Shown here: piece after piece, positions 47,199 through 59,689 of the stretch | Position numbering within the stretch: the first letter of the stretch is position 1 | How the letters are laid out: each line of letters begins with the position of its first letter | Source of the DNA: Polytrichum commune | Taxonomy: Eukaryota; Streptophyta; Polytrichopsida; Polytrichales; Polytrichaceae | Reading direction: 5' to 3' | DNA: 64,000 nt | Assembly: GCA_950295325.1 (NCBI GenBank) | Contig: OX485808.1 | Location: forward strand, 13,706,501-13,770,500 | The notes under the pieces: model-generated | Told to the model about the DNA's origin: nothing | Databases searched by the model: none | What the model saw: only the letters and a program-made list of their open reading frames with translations | Translations under genes and position numbers: made by a program

Positions 47199-50100
47199 TT
47201 ACCCTTTAGGTCCCGCCGTGCCAGGATGACCTATTTGCCGAAGTAGTGTCGAGGAGAGATCAGATTGGAAAAGGCATTCTGGAATTTCTTGAAACATACT
47301 CCTGACTTCACTTGGTATATCAAGGTCGGATAGAACCTGCAGGCCACAGATATTTTGATCATCAATAGTACACCGATGTGTGCAATTAGGTTGCCTCACA
47401 TTAATATGCTGGCATTCTACACTATTTTAATCATTTACTATCACAATAACAAACTACAGTCAGTACATTTTTATGTGTGGTTGCTATATGGATGAATCAA
47501 CAAGGTTATGAGTTTTTGTAATTGGTTTTGACCCAAGGTAAGTCACATAGGTGAAGAGGCAAACTACCCGCGAAAGCAACCTAATTGCACACACCAGTGT
47601 AAATATATTGTTCTTCAAATTGTGGTTCCTGATGTAGCCAGCAAATCTTGACCCAAAACAGGTGCCTTCTACCACTTATTTGTTCTAAATAATGTGATAC
47701 AGGATAATAGAAGTCAATGGATATGTCAAAAGATTTACCTTGAAGGTTCCTTCGACTTTCCGACCAGCCACCAGGAAATCACAGCCCAATTCATGAATGC
47801 CCAGCAAGACTTCCAGCATTCGCACCTTACTGTCACCGTAATACTTTAACTGAAAATCACAAAATCAACAATTTTTCAAGAACAGCATTAACCTCTTGGC
47901 TAGAAGTTCCTAGAAAAAGAGAATGCAATCTGGCTTCAGCAATTTCACTATCTTTTTGCAACTCAAATAGGTCCCTTCTTGAGAGAAAACTAAGTGGTAA
48001 TGCAATGAAACCCTAAATCTATGTTGAAGTAATACCTGTGATGTATGAAGAAAAGAATTTAGAGCAGAACGTATACTTAGGACCCCATTACATAGCTTAC
48101 ATTCAAGAGTCTCAGAGCTGTATCTACACCAACAACAAATGTGCTGTCAGGGAAGAGCTCAGCTTTCTTGTAGAAGTATGGCTGGTTTGTCACCACCAAT
48201 GTCTTCCCTGCTCATCCAACAGACAACTTGTCACCACTCAATCAACAACCTGTATTGTAATAAGGACTCAGTTATCTGCCATCTAATAAGATGCAAAATA
48301 TTTCCAATTGTCTCAATCTTGGGATGGTTGGTTAATTTTCATAGTTAAAAGACCCAAAGTAATCATATTGAATTACTCCAGAGACAACATTGACAACAGG
48401 GTCGTCAGGGATATCAAAATCAGTTGCAAAGACTTTGCACATCATTTATAGTTTGCTCATTTTGCAAACAATCGGCACCCAGAAAGAGGAGCAAACTTGA
48501 GATTTCAAATGTCAAGGGATCTAAAGAGCCCATTTCGAGAAACGTTGGCACCTAGAGTGATGGGAGTCTTGGAGATTTACATAACTGTAACTGCCAATAC
48601 AAATAAGAAGAGTACCTAAGGTGCGAAATTGTTTTAGACGATCCAGCACATCTTTCAGGACCATTGGAGGTTTGTCAGCATTTATTGCTGACATCTCATA
48701 GCATGGAAGTCCCCCTTCCCGAAGACTGTTAAAAAAAAAAAAAAAACACCAAAGTGCCACATTCAATTCAGAATATATACACTTCATCTCCAGCTAAATC
48801 ATCAAGATATCACCACAGCTGTGGACCTGATTTCAATATTCAATCATCACAATAAATTGTGCAGTATTTATTCCTCAATATAACTGATTTCTCACAAACC
48901 TGCATGCTGCATCTAAGAGCTTGATATGCCCATCATGGAGTGGATTGAATGACCCAGACAACACCACCCTCCTTGTCTCCCAACCAACTTTGCTAGAACT
49001 ACCTGTCAAGATTCATAGATACAATGTTAAATGCATCCTATATTAGTTTCGCACCAGTTTGATAACTGAAAGAGGACATGGCATCTTAACCATGTGTCAG
49101 GACGTTCTCTTTCTATTCTGGTTTCAAGAATAATTTCCAGGAATCAAGGTCCTTGATTACATGCATGAATAACAAGAATAGTCAAGTGGGAAGCTCTCAT
49201 TAGTCAACACCTCATTGTTACCTATCTTCAGACAAAGCCTTCCTCCATCTACCAAAATCCAACTTAGAAGACCTTGTCAAAAGGAATCTCATCAAGTGTG
49301 TACTCTCCAAAATGCTTATCAATGGAGAACACCACTACACTACTTAAGAATGCTATGAATAAATTGAGGAAAGATGTATCGAGAGAAAAATAAAACACAA
49401 GTGTATTGTAGTGCCAAACAGGTTCTTATAGATGCAACATACATTTGAATGAGGTGCATTAATGACTGAATCACTCACCTGCAGAGAAGTTTATCATGCA
49501 AATCTGACCGCTGAGCAGTTGCTGTAGTTGCTCCTCCTCTGTGAATGTAACTTTAGTCTCTCGTAACTGTTCACTGCCTTCCTTCAAATTCAATGGGACG
49601 TCTTTCAAAACTCCACAGACATCTGCAAGTGCCTGCAACTACAAAGTTTGATCACGCTGTAGGCCAGTGAAGTCTCAGTTTTAGGAATCTCTAGTGATAC
49701 AGCACTCTCCCCTTAGCTTAAACTTACCATATGGTGCTTCCTGGTTCGTCTTTTTTGATGCTGAACTACAACTTCCATTTGGGGTTTGAGCAACTAATAT
49801 ACGACTACCATATGGCAAAATAATGTATTAAAAGCCAAAGCAGGAAGCACTCTACAGTATATGACCAAAGGAAAGTGTCCACCGAACTTGCCTTCACAAC
49901 CACACAGCTTGTTAGGTAATCTTCTCCATAACGATCTCGATAACCCTGCAGTGCACACAAGAAAACTCAAATTAGATTTTTAGATGGCAACCCTGTAAAA
50001 ATGAGCAAATACTGTGCCAGTAAGTTATGAAGCAGTCAAGAAGTGTAGCTGACCTTTGCAAGAGTTAGATCGCAATTCCAAAGTCCTGCCTGTGTCCGAG

Positions 50101-53100
50101 CAGACACATAGCACCTGTTTATATGTGGACAGCACCATCACATGTACAAAACATACACCTACACGACATCAGAGGTCAAAAACTTGCTGACCAAGGCACA
50201 TGTTGAGGGAAATCATAACAGGAAGACAGTCCACATGCCAGCAGCCATTGTGTTTTCAATGGGAAGTGGGGGTGAAGGGTAGCTTGAATCCAAGGCCTTT
50301 ACCCGGATCTCATGGGAACTCCAAGGTTAAGCCGCCCAAGGCCAGAATAGTGCTCAGATGGGGGCTTTCCTAATACTTGATTTTATGGTGCACCCAACCA
50401 CTATGGGCCACCCAATCATAATCGGGGTAGCTGGGTAAACGGTGAGAATCCAGGGGCTTGCCCTTGAAGGTAACAGGTGCAGGCCAGCTTGTCCACGCTC
50501 GTTCAAGGTGTTCACCTTTGACAGGAGGCAGTATTCTTCGAGGGTCCTTAAAATCTCATGATGCCCATTTCGGGATTACATATATAGTAAGACCAACTCA
50601 AAGCCAAAGCAACCACCATAATTCATGCCGGTGGCAACATCAAAGTCATCATTTTCCTCTCTTAACTCTTTGAAGTGGGTGTGGAGTGGTCCTGAATTTT
50701 TTACACTAAATAGTGAGCAGGAGAGAGGACCGTACCTGTGATCTCCACGCTTGGGAGGCACAGATGCTAAGGCACCAGTAAACCCGATTCCTGCAACAGG
50801 TACACCTGTCGTCCAACATCATCCAATCACTGTAACAATTGCACATCCATTACAGAATCAACTCTTTTACTTGGTCACTGTCTTACCAGTGTTTACAAGA
50901 AATAAATATGCAAAAGCATACATCTTCATCCAATTCTGATAAGGATACTGGTAACAGCCATAGAACGACAGGTTCCAGCCTTCAGAACTCTTTCTTAAAG
51001 ACATAGTTTATTTGGAAGCAACTACTAAAAGGTGACCTATAGACACAGGTAACTAAAGTATTCAATGGCTATGCCGATGTGCACAAATCCCATGATCAAT
51101 TCTTCCACGAGCTCATCCCACTTTTTAAGGATTTCATCGAACGTTTTAGAACTGCTCTTGGTCTAGTCACAGATGAAAATCTAACTAGGTAAGGTTGATC
51201 CAGACTCTTGTGAGGTGAAAAATACAACCAGGGTAATATACCAGGCATGGAGAGTTTCAAAGCTCTGTTATAAGCAGCCAGTGCAATTGCGTCTGCTGTT
51301 TCCCGACACACAGATTGTGCTGGTACCTGTGGCACACCAAAAAAATGTCCAACTCCATAAGTATCCCAAAGAAAATAACTAAGGTATGTGGGCCTCATGT
51401 GGTCACTCTTCTTAATTGGACGCCTGTATTTGAGTGGTATTGAATCTTCACTTTGACCTTCTATAACTTTTGAATCTCTGTGAAATTCTATTCTGAAAAC
51501 TTGAAATGACAATCTTCGTGATTGCTCATTGCAATTGCTAAACAGATGAGAAGATTTCCAATCTGATCCAATGGCCAAAATTGTCTGTGGAGCTGAAAAA
51601 GCGCACAATAGGGCCACATACCTTATGATGTGCCACTATTGATAACAATGCATTCCATGTTTCCCTTGATACATACTTTGGACGATAGATTGGACACAAG
51701 ATCACAACACTGACCTGACCTCCCAAGGAAAATCTCATTCACATGATTTTATGATCGATTGCAATTGAAACTGTATACACATGTCAAATGTCATCTTTGA
51801 CACATCCTGCGGATCTCCAGAAATCCTACCTTGCCTAGAAGTTGAACCATAGAAGCTCTGGAATATGGAACTGTGGCCTCCAATACTGTGCCTGAAGCTC
51901 GTGGCACAGACATCAGCCAACCTAGTGCCTGTTCAGCAGAAAAGCAAAATTCCTGAATGATCAGAAAGCTCCTTGAAAATAGACCAAAAAAACTACATAC
52001 ATACATGACCAACCCCAAAATTGAATCTGCATGGAATCTCGTGGCTCATGGTTGAATAGGAACATGGTGCCATACATTCTGAAAGCCGTAACCTGAAACT
52101 GGGAGTGAACAAGTTTCGAGATTAAGAAAGTCCAGATTATGAATGTGCATCAACATTATTTGCAGAAGATACAGAGGAGGTAGGGTAAAAGAAGGGAAAG
52201 TTTTCATTAGATATGGCAGATAATTCTTGACAGTTCATTGTGCATTTGAGCCCAACACCACGTGGTGGCACACCCACAAACCTCAAACAAATAGGCATGT
52301 AGATGAGGGAAGAATTAATCACAAATCATGAGCAAAAAATTATGAGCACGAATTAATAGCACGAATTACAAGCACATTGTGGACAGATAGAACATTAAAG
52401 AGTTCATAAACTGCTGAGCTTCAAATATACCAGTAAACAGCTAAAGACGGACAACATTGTCAAGATTCGCCTTCATGCCATCATAGATCAGCCAACACCA
52501 AGGAGGCAAACTTTCTCAATGGTGAGGGCCTTTGAAAAAGAATTTGATTATTTCATTTGTACAAATATCCAGAAATTATCTCTTTGAACTTCCGTGTATT
52601 TGGATCTCGATCAGGATGAGCAGTGCACAAGGGCCAAAAGTAATCAAATGGATCGAGTGGTGTTCCCTTCATACATAATCTGTCAAAACCTCCCATTATA
52701 CAAGTTCTTTTTCCAAACCCTAAACCTCTGGATGTGGTAAATCACGAAACACCATTACGAGGTGATGAAATTCAAGGTGGCATCCCCGAATTTCTTCCAA
52801 CCAGGAATCGCAATGGAACTGCTACCAATGGTGACAAGAGCCATACCATACCAAGGTTTTTGCACGAGGTTTATCCTATCTTCTACCACTCAGCTTGCCC
52901 AGGAGAAGAATCAGGGAACCAAATGAATTCCACAGGTTTTTCTTGCACATAGAATCTGCTTGGCAAATAGAATTCCAACACCATCCACAAACAACATTGC
53001 GATGATCACAAGAAAGCGAAGCAAAAAAATTCCAATTTATCTGGCAAATTGCAAAACCAACCCAAACATTACCGACAACGTGCGATGACCATCCACCATG

Positions 53101-53245
53101 CCTAAAATACGCAAATTCTGATAAATTCGCGGAAGAAGAAACCAAACAATGAAAGTACCTGGGATGCACCCCCGGAGAGGAACAGGACAGCATGGGTGGG
53201 CGAGGCATGGATGGCCTCTATGACCGCCCTCACTACGCTATCCAT
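47199..53245 (-). CDS. CinA-like / NMNAT-like nucleotidylyltransferase fusion protein
   Basis: Twelve exons with consistent phases: 53245-53159, 51928-51830, 51326-51242, 50805-50736, 50114-50054, 49945-49892, 49632-49479, 49002-48900, 48725-48616, 48207-48101, 47849-47739 and 47336-47199, giving 392 residues. Residues 1 to about 170 resemble the CinA C-terminal (PncC, NMN amidohydrolase) fold: LFLSGGASQALGWLMSVP, TVPYSRASMVQLLG, RETADAIALAAYNRAL and GIGFTGALAS. Residues 214-392 form a Rossmann-type nucleotidylyltransferase: GSFNPLHDGH (220-229, the ATP-binding HxGH site), VVGVDTALRLL, and SSTLLR (375-380), the paired signature of NMNAT/NadD enzymes. Plants have one such fused family of uncharacterised activity. 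Amidohydrolase plus adenylyltransferase would suit NMN to nicotinate-mononucleotide to dinucleotide conversion, but that is inference. Intron 6 starts with GC. No targeting peptide is evident. Confidence 0.9.
49150..49360 (+). repeat. Single diverged copy of the 255 bp TNP-intron repeat
   Basis: GTCAAGTGGGAAGCTCTCAT, CAACACCTCATTGTTACC, CTTCAGACAAAGCC and ACTTAAGAATGCTATG occur in the same order as in the array at 130-1672. It lies inside intron 7 of the fusion gene. Confidence 0.7.
50295..50397 (+). repeat. 5S rRNA-like segment in an intron
   Basis: The order CCGGATCTCATGGGAACTCC, AAGGTTAAGCCGCCCAAGGC, AGTGCTCAGATGGGGGCTTT, GTGCACCC follows plant 5S rRNA (CCGGATC..., the box A region GTTAAGC, the box C region with GATGGG, and the 3' end TGCACCC). 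It is too diverged to be a working 5S gene and lies on the strand opposite to the host gene in intron 4. It may be the head of a 5S-derived SINE together with the conserved block to 50655. Confidence 0.55.
51393..51627 (+). mobile_element. Repeat family C copy in intron 2 of the fusion gene
   Basis: It begins AAGGTATGTGGGCCTC and ends AGGGCCACATACCTT, a terminal inverted repeat of about 15 bp. The interior matches 25826-26182. Confidence 0.8.
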
Positions 53246-53559
53246 GGCTCTCTCTTATTTCTTGCTCTTTTTTCTTGCACTGGATTCCCCGAGGTCACAT
53301 GGATGTCGATACCCCAAATCTTTGATTTCTTACATAACGTCAAGCATGCACAACCTCAGACGACAACACCCTCTCATCTAACTTACGACTCAGCAGCAAG
53401 TAGCAGAGTTAAGACTTGCAGGAGAAGAATCGTAAGGAGAACCAATGGAAGAATCCATGCAAGAATAGAGGCTTCCAAGCAGTTCTGGATGGCAATGCTA
53501 ATAAGTCACCTACGTCGATGCTGACCGTGGTTGTTTTGTCAACCCAATTCAGTTTTTTT
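53246..53559. promoter_or_regulatory. Presumed promoter region of the fusion gene
   Basis: About 310 bp lie between the start codon and a repeat unit related to the array upstream of the cornichon gene. No clear TATA box or plant promoter motif could be assigned. Confidence 0.35.
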
Positions 53560-53730
53560 CTGTGAAATTGTGATGAATCTCTCAAGAGATCAGAATGCTC
53601 GGGCGGGGATTGGGATTGGGAACCAGGGACCAGCCCCTGTGACCGTGGCCGTGACCGGATGGGTGACCGTGGATGATGTTGTCTAAGGATGACATTATTG
53701 TTTCATCCTTGTTCTTTGTATGCTTCCTTG
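53560..53730 (+). repeat. Isolated copy of the cornichon-upstream repeat
   Basis: GTGAAATTGTGATGAATC, GGGATTGGGATTGGG, GTGACCGTGGATGATGTTGT and TTTCATCCTTGTTC occur in the order seen in the array at 59880-60760. Confidence 0.85.
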
Positions 53731-55500
53731 TCATGCATTCAACATCATAACATTACTCAGTGTTCAGCTCTCGTCCTATGGGCCCTCAAAATATAACAAT
53801 GAGATGCTCGAAAGTTGCACAGGGAGACTCATATTCATATTGAACTCCCAACATTCCATAGTTATCTTATGAAGGCCCATGTCGTTGAGTAATGTTATGA
53901 TCATTGCCAGATTCTATGTCAACATTCTATATCATTGCTATACATGGGAAGGGAGGGGTGGCGGGGTCCACTTTAGGATGGGTAAGGAAAAAGGAGGGGA
54001 GGAAGGGGTAAATAGGGAAGGAAGAGTCAAAGATTGTTTGAATAAGGTATGTGGGTGTTATTCGGTCATTTTTTGTGTTATCCATCTTCTATTGGTCATA
54101 TTTGCATTTTGAAATTTGTGTTGCATTAGCAATGTATGAAGAATCACCAAAAAAAATAGGATTTCCCTTCCTTATGAAAATTATTGAAAATGCATATGAG
54201 TTACTTCCTCGTTGAATGGACACACATGTTCCTCTAATTGGGTTGAGTGTTGAGTATACTAAAGTAGTTAATACAATTTCAAAGTTGTAGTCCAATTTCT
54301 TTTTTAAGCGTGTGTTTTAATGTGTTGTACATTCTTGGATCCACACCTAACCACACATTACTCAATTATAATCATCCAATGAAGAAAAATAACCGAATAG
54401 CACTCGCATACTTTATTGACATATTGAAATATTGTAAGAAAAAAAAAAACTAACATGGTTTTAAATTGTAACCTTTTACTGTTAGTTAGTATATCAAGAA
54501 TTCTTGCTAAAAATTGAAATTTTGATCATTTATTAACTCAAAGCATAAAATTTCAATTGTTACATCATATTATCAGAATAAAAATATAGTTGGTTTTAAA
54601 TAATTTAGATATGGATACCATTGTTTATGATTCTCATTTGTTGTCTTAAAACAAGAAAATCATTCAAAATGAATTCTATATGTAGTCTATGAATCATATA
54701 TTTGAAGATATTATAAAAAAAAACTAGTCACTTAATCATGCAACAACAATACACTAATATTTATCTAATCATGGTCTTTTATATTGTTAGGGTTTTTTGT
54801 TTACTTATTTTATCTTCTTTTTTTTTGTTGAAGTTGTCCCTTTGTGCGGATGAAGCAATCCAAATATCCACAATTTATTATGCTTGCAAAAGGCTCTCAA
54901 TTAATGGTATTGCATTTAGATTTAATATGCCCCTATTCATTTGGATGCTCCGAAATATATTGAAACAATAATGTTTCGTGTTTGGTGTAGCTTTGACCTT
55001 TGGCAACACGTGGGACCCGATGTCTTGCAAGGTTTGTAATGATGACATTGCAGAAAGAGGGGGAGGTTGTTACAAAATGGGTACAAAATGAGAAGCACGT
55101 TGTGCAAGCAAGATTGCATAATCCTTGAGAACTAGAGAGCAAGACTGAGAGTTCTATTATCTTCTCTCTCAACCTTGGTGTCCTTTCAAGGTCTTTGATC
55201 ATCTCCACCTCCTAAGATGGCAAGGTGCCATGTAGAATATATGTTACACCTCTACGATGACGGGGCACCATATTGACACCTAGTTGCCATCCTATGATGA
55301 CGAGGCGCCACTGAAAACGTAATATCTTATGTATACCACGATGACGAGGTTGGGTCTACAAACACCTAGTCATCAATGGTAGTGTCATAATAGTTGGTAA
55401 CCAAATTGAACATTGACTACATTAATACCAATAAATGTTGTTTGCATCGTGTTGGGTTGTTTGCAACATGTCAACTTCAATGATTGGCACAAAATTGCAC
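53731..55500. other. Intergenic AT-rich DNA
   Basis: No gene seen. A family C-like end (AAGGTATGTGGGTG) is near 54045. A small set of direct phrases TGATGACGAGGCGCCA-like recurs at 55220-55340 (about 50-70 bp apart). Confidence 0.4.
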
Positions 55501-55520
55501 TAAATATGATGATCTTAGAA

Positions 55521-55776
55521 CCACTTTACACTAGAGCTTGAGGGCCCTTGTCCCATGATATACAAATTACATGGTCGGTCAAGAAGCTAGAGATGGTCAA
55601 GGTTCGCTTTACACTACACATTCTGGACATGTCACTTTCTCATCCATTTTCTGACATGCTCACCCATGGTCGCTTCTTATTTTTTATGACCTTGTGTAAA
55701 ATAAAGCGAGACCATCACTACCAATGAGAGATTACACAAAGAAAAAGTCATGGTCTCTAGTGTAAACATGCCCTCA
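55521..55776 (+). mobile_element. Probable MITE related to family B ends
   Basis: The left end ACTTTACACTAGAG and right end CTCTAGTGTAAACATG are inverted. TTGAGGGCCC and GCCCTCAAG extend the relationship, and an internal GCTTTACACTACACATTC suggests a nested or composite element. Confidence 0.6.
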
Positions 55777-56616
55777 AGAAACTCAACCAAGTCATGGAAG
55801 TTTAATCCATAATATCAATTCATTTTCTATGCCAAAAATGCCCAAATTGTGATGATTTAAGTGTAGCAACCAATCGGACTTAAAATAGACAACCCTTGTT
55901 TTTTATACAATTTCTCATTAGCTACCTATATTTGAGAGTATATGTGGTTTGGTGTGGCCTCAAAAATGGATACCAAAAAGACATGTGTTTGAAAGAAATT
56001 GGCCTACGTGCTCATAATACGATAATTGTTTAAGACTCAATAATCAGTCTAATTGGAAGACTTATATGACCATTTAATGAACGTGAGAATTTTCACTTCG
56101 ATAATGAGTAAATTATTTATATGAGCTTCAAAAATTACAAGAAAAGTGGCTAAGACCCCAATTTGGATTTGCTAACCATCTCATTACCAAAGTTAACCTT
56201 GAACTAATCGTACGTTTCATATCCTACGAGAAGCTTGCTAGTCAAAAAAAGTAACATTTTTAAGACGCGTCTACCTCACAGTTTGTGTGCCTATGCCTCT
56301 CATGGGCCAGGGCTCTCTTAATATTGAAGCAAAAAAAAACAAAAAACAACATGGGCAGAGTCTCCAAGGTAGCAAAGAACGACGTGGCCTCACGAGAGGC
56401 CAGAAGCTCATTTCACCCCCCATAGACTTCTTCTCGAAAAAAAAGAAAAGAAAAGAAAGCATGTAAATAAGGTATTTTTCCCCACCTTTCCTAGACTGGG
56501 CCTTGGCAAAGGGGGGGGGTGTGAAAAGGTTTTGTGCCCATATACGGGTGAGCAAATTTGTTAAATGAAAATTTGTCCATTTCATAGTTGAATAAACATA
56601 TTGGATGTCTATAGCT

Positions 56617-56775
56617 ACATAACATTATTCAGATTCATAACAATGTTATGTGGGACTTGACAATATTCCACAAAATATTTTTGAATATTCTCATATTCAA
56701 TTTGAATGTGGGGAATATTCCTTTTAATAAGGTCAGTCCCACATAACATTGTTATAGATTTGAAGAATGTTATGT
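56617..56775 (+). mobile_element. Foldback MITE family D copy
   Basis: ACATAACATTATTCAGATTC, AATGTTATGTGGGACTTGAC and the inverted AGTCCCACATAACATTGTT, AAGAATGTTATGT make an almost complete palindrome; it matches 19965-20112. Confidence 0.9.
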
Positions 56776-57173
56776 ATATAATGAAGTTTCAAAATTATTA
56801 TAAATTTCAAACAACTATAAATGGACAATAATATCCCATTTTCATGATAATTATTCTAAACACATTGGGTGTCTAGTCATGGTGGTACCAAATGCATTTG
56901 AACCCCCCCAAAATGGGCCTATTTGAGGCAAGTTTGAATGTCATCCAATTGCATGCAATGTACATCTACATTTTAGGGCTCCCCATGGGCTATGTGCCTC
57001 CTTTGCCAATTCTATGTGATTTGAAATCAACAAAATTTTCTAATACGACCGAAGGGGTCATTTGGGCAATAGATCCACATTTGCAAGAAAAAGAAAAAGA
57101 AAAGTCCTCATTTGGATATGGGTGTTTGGGGGATATGGCCACAATTTATTGCCATTCACGCCCCAACACACAC

Positions 57174-57394
57174 TACACCAAATATGATATTTAGTGTGAC
57201 ATAGTATTTGGATTTACACAATGCTATATCTTTTTATTATTGGAATACATTTTTACCAAGTAAAGTTGTCAATATTCTATAATGTCTAAACTACCAATTT
57301 AACATTTGTTGGTAGAATACGAAATGTACAGTAAATAGATATAGCATTGCGTAATTCCAAATACTAAGTCACACTAAATTTCACATTTAGTGTA
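57174..57394 (+). mobile_element. Foldback MITE, about 65 bp arms
   Basis: TACACCAAATATGATATTTA, CATAGTATTTGGATTTAC and AATGCTATATC on the left are inverted on the right (GATATAGCATTGCGTAA, CCAAATACTAAGTCACACT, ACATTTAGTGTA). Confidence 0.88.
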
Positions 57395-57779
57395 CTCATT
57401 GGTGTACCCTCCCATATGGGCCTCGGGCAATGTCTAAAAAGAAGCGAAAGCTTGCCACCTTCACATTTAATAAAGTCGTCGGTCAAGCTTTTGGGGGCAA
57501 GCCTTGGTTGCCACGTGTCACCATTCCTAAGGCACACGCTTTTGGGTAGAATGTAGCTCCATTAGAGGAAAAATGGCCTACGTCACTAACATGAGGGAAG
57601 GGTGCCATGTAGGCAAAAGTGAGAGCCGTGCCCCTACCATGCCACATCATTGTCCACTTATTTGCCATGTGATTGGTTGCAACCCCCATCAAAAGTACAG
57701 TTGGCGACCCCGTGTTGGGTTCGTTAAGCACTTAGGAGTTAAGAGAGGCGAAGTAAACCTAAGATTTTGCATTCGTGAA

Positions 57780-57900
57780 GTGTGAATCCTCCATAGTGAT
57801 TAGAATGTTAGAGATTGGGATTGGGGACCAAGCTATGTCACGGTGACACGATTAGTGATTTTAAATGATGTCTACATAAAGCAATAATTTATTCCTTCTT
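57780..57900 (+). repeat. Decayed copy of the cornichon-upstream repeat
   Basis: GTGAATCCTCCATAGTGATT, AGAATGTTAGAGATTGGGAT and a TTCCTTCTTGTTCCTTCC tail match the array units at 60390-60480, but the GTGACCGTGG core is damaged. Confidence 0.6.
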
Positions 57901-57915
57901 GTTCCTTCCTTCTAA

Positions 57916-58066
57916 GGGCTGCTTTACACTACGGTGGAGAAGTGCACCGGTCAGTCAAGAATTCTAGCCCAAGACATGGTTATTTGAGGCGAGGGATGAT
58001 ATGCTGGAGAAGATGAAAAGACAATAAAATAATGCCTTAAGAAGTCTTGACCGGCCGTAGTGTAAC
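57916..58066 (+). mobile_element. MITE family B copy
   Basis: GGGCTGCTTTACACTACGG at the left and CCGGCCGTAGTGTAACC at the right. The interior is nearly identical to 12386-12540. Confidence 0.88.
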
Positions 58067-58370
58067 CACCTATAGGAGAAGTGTATTGGACAACTTCACC
58101 AAGAGGAGAAGTCCACTGGACTACTTCACAAAATGGTCATAGCCAGCCATAGTAGAAAGCTTACCCCCTAAATGACCATTGTATTGATCTTTATAAAAAC
58201 TATATTGATCAAATAAATAAAATGTATATGGAAACGTTTTAGAACTTCTTTCATGACAATAATTTATTTGAAAATGTTCCACCTCTATAATACATCCAAA
58301 TTAAGGTAAATAAGTAGGTAACATTATCTTCTTATTGAATTTTAAAGAAATCACATGTTGGTATAGTCCA

Positions 58371-59125
58371 ATTTCGTTAATACGACACTTGTTTATACGA
58401 CACCCTCAATATTACCACATATTTTTACGAGACCAAACTTTTTAGCTCAAAACTCCCTCTTTTATATGACTACAACACTCGATAATGCAACATATAGAAT
58501 CTCCGTTTTGTCATATTAAAGAGGTAGTTTATGCTAGAATTCCTTTCATCTATATAATGTACATCTAAAATACATCCATTTTCACTTGGGAACTTCACTT
58601 ATTGCTAGGAACTTAATGGTAATTAGAGTTACTAGGGTAGAATGGACATGGTTAGGGTGAGAGTGGCCTCTTGCCTAGTATGTTGCCTTGTACACGGGTA
58701 ATATAATATCACCAGTATCTTGATGTTAAACGTTATGCATCATTGTTGTCTAGTTTCTTACTAGAGAACTCTTTATATTTTGGTGTTAATGAAATTATTA
58801 GTTTCCAAAAGTTAGATGGGACTTTAGATAAGATGACAGTTGCTAACTTGGGTAGGCAACACCAAAGAACTTTGGAACCTTATTTTAAGAGTTCTTGAGA
58901 ATATTTGTAATTGTTTGGAGTTATAATTTATTATTTCATACCATCTATATTGCTTAAACTTGTTGTATATATTTTTAAGCTCATGTTACTTATGTTTTCG
59001 TATTCCCTCAATAATATGACAACTTTACATCATTTGTCATATTAATGAGAAGACGGCACCTCGATAATATGACAATTTTTGTATTTCCCAAAAATGTCAT
59101 ACTAAAGAGGGAGAACAATAGTGCA
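58371..59125 (+). mobile_element. Pogo-like non-autonomous repeat, copy 2 (longer)
   Basis: It contains all of copy 1 (23562-24230) plus about 60 extra bases at the left with TTAATACGACACTTG and TATACGACACCCTC, which look like a pogo-type subterminal region. No transposase frame is present. Confidence 0.78.
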
Positions 59126-59587
59126 AAGATTTCTCTCGGGGCGATCACACCCCCTTACTTTTCATAACCACATGCGATAAAAGTTTGCTACCCTATATTA
59201 TATGCCATATATAATTTTAAAAATGATGATATTTTTCTACATATGCAAAACCATTGATAGTATCTTTTGTATATGTTTTTTTGAAATTTTCAGGCATCTT
59301 AAATTTTTAAAGTAATTTTTTTAGTTCAATTTTGCATCATTCTAGTTAGAAACAATATGTTTTATTAAAAATATAAAATAAGAAACCCGTCAAATTTGGT
59401 TACCTTTTTTTACTATGTGATATTGTGCATATCTACTCATGAAAAACAATTGATAAAATTTTGACCCATTTTGGTGATGCTTTATGTAAAAAGTAGATTT
59501 TCTTTTAATCGCACATGGTGTGTTATTTTGATAATGGAGTGCACCCCCCGAGAGATTTCTCTAAGGAAGGAATATTTTATTGAAGTT

Positions 59588-59661
59588 GGAGTTCTCTGGT
59601 TTCCAAGTTTCTTGTCCGAGGCTTTGAGGTTGCCCAAGAAACTTGACCTCCGGAGAACTCC
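59588..59661 (+). other. Short hairpin, possible small-RNA source
   Basis: Arms 59588-59614 and 59635-59661 pair at 22 of 27 positions around a 20-base loop (GGAGTTCTC with GAGAACTCC; CAAGTTTCTTG with CAAGAAACTTG). The arm length and loop fit a plant hairpin precursor, but no known microRNA is recognised and it lies beside MITE family B ends. Confidence 0.35.
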
Positions 59662-59689
59662 CCTTGGAAAAAGTGTGGCCACGTTGCCA

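Noticed and set aside
50295-50397. Functional 5S rRNA gene
   Set aside because: Too many differences in the internal control boxes, a single copy, and placement inside an intron; treated as a 5S-derived repeat.
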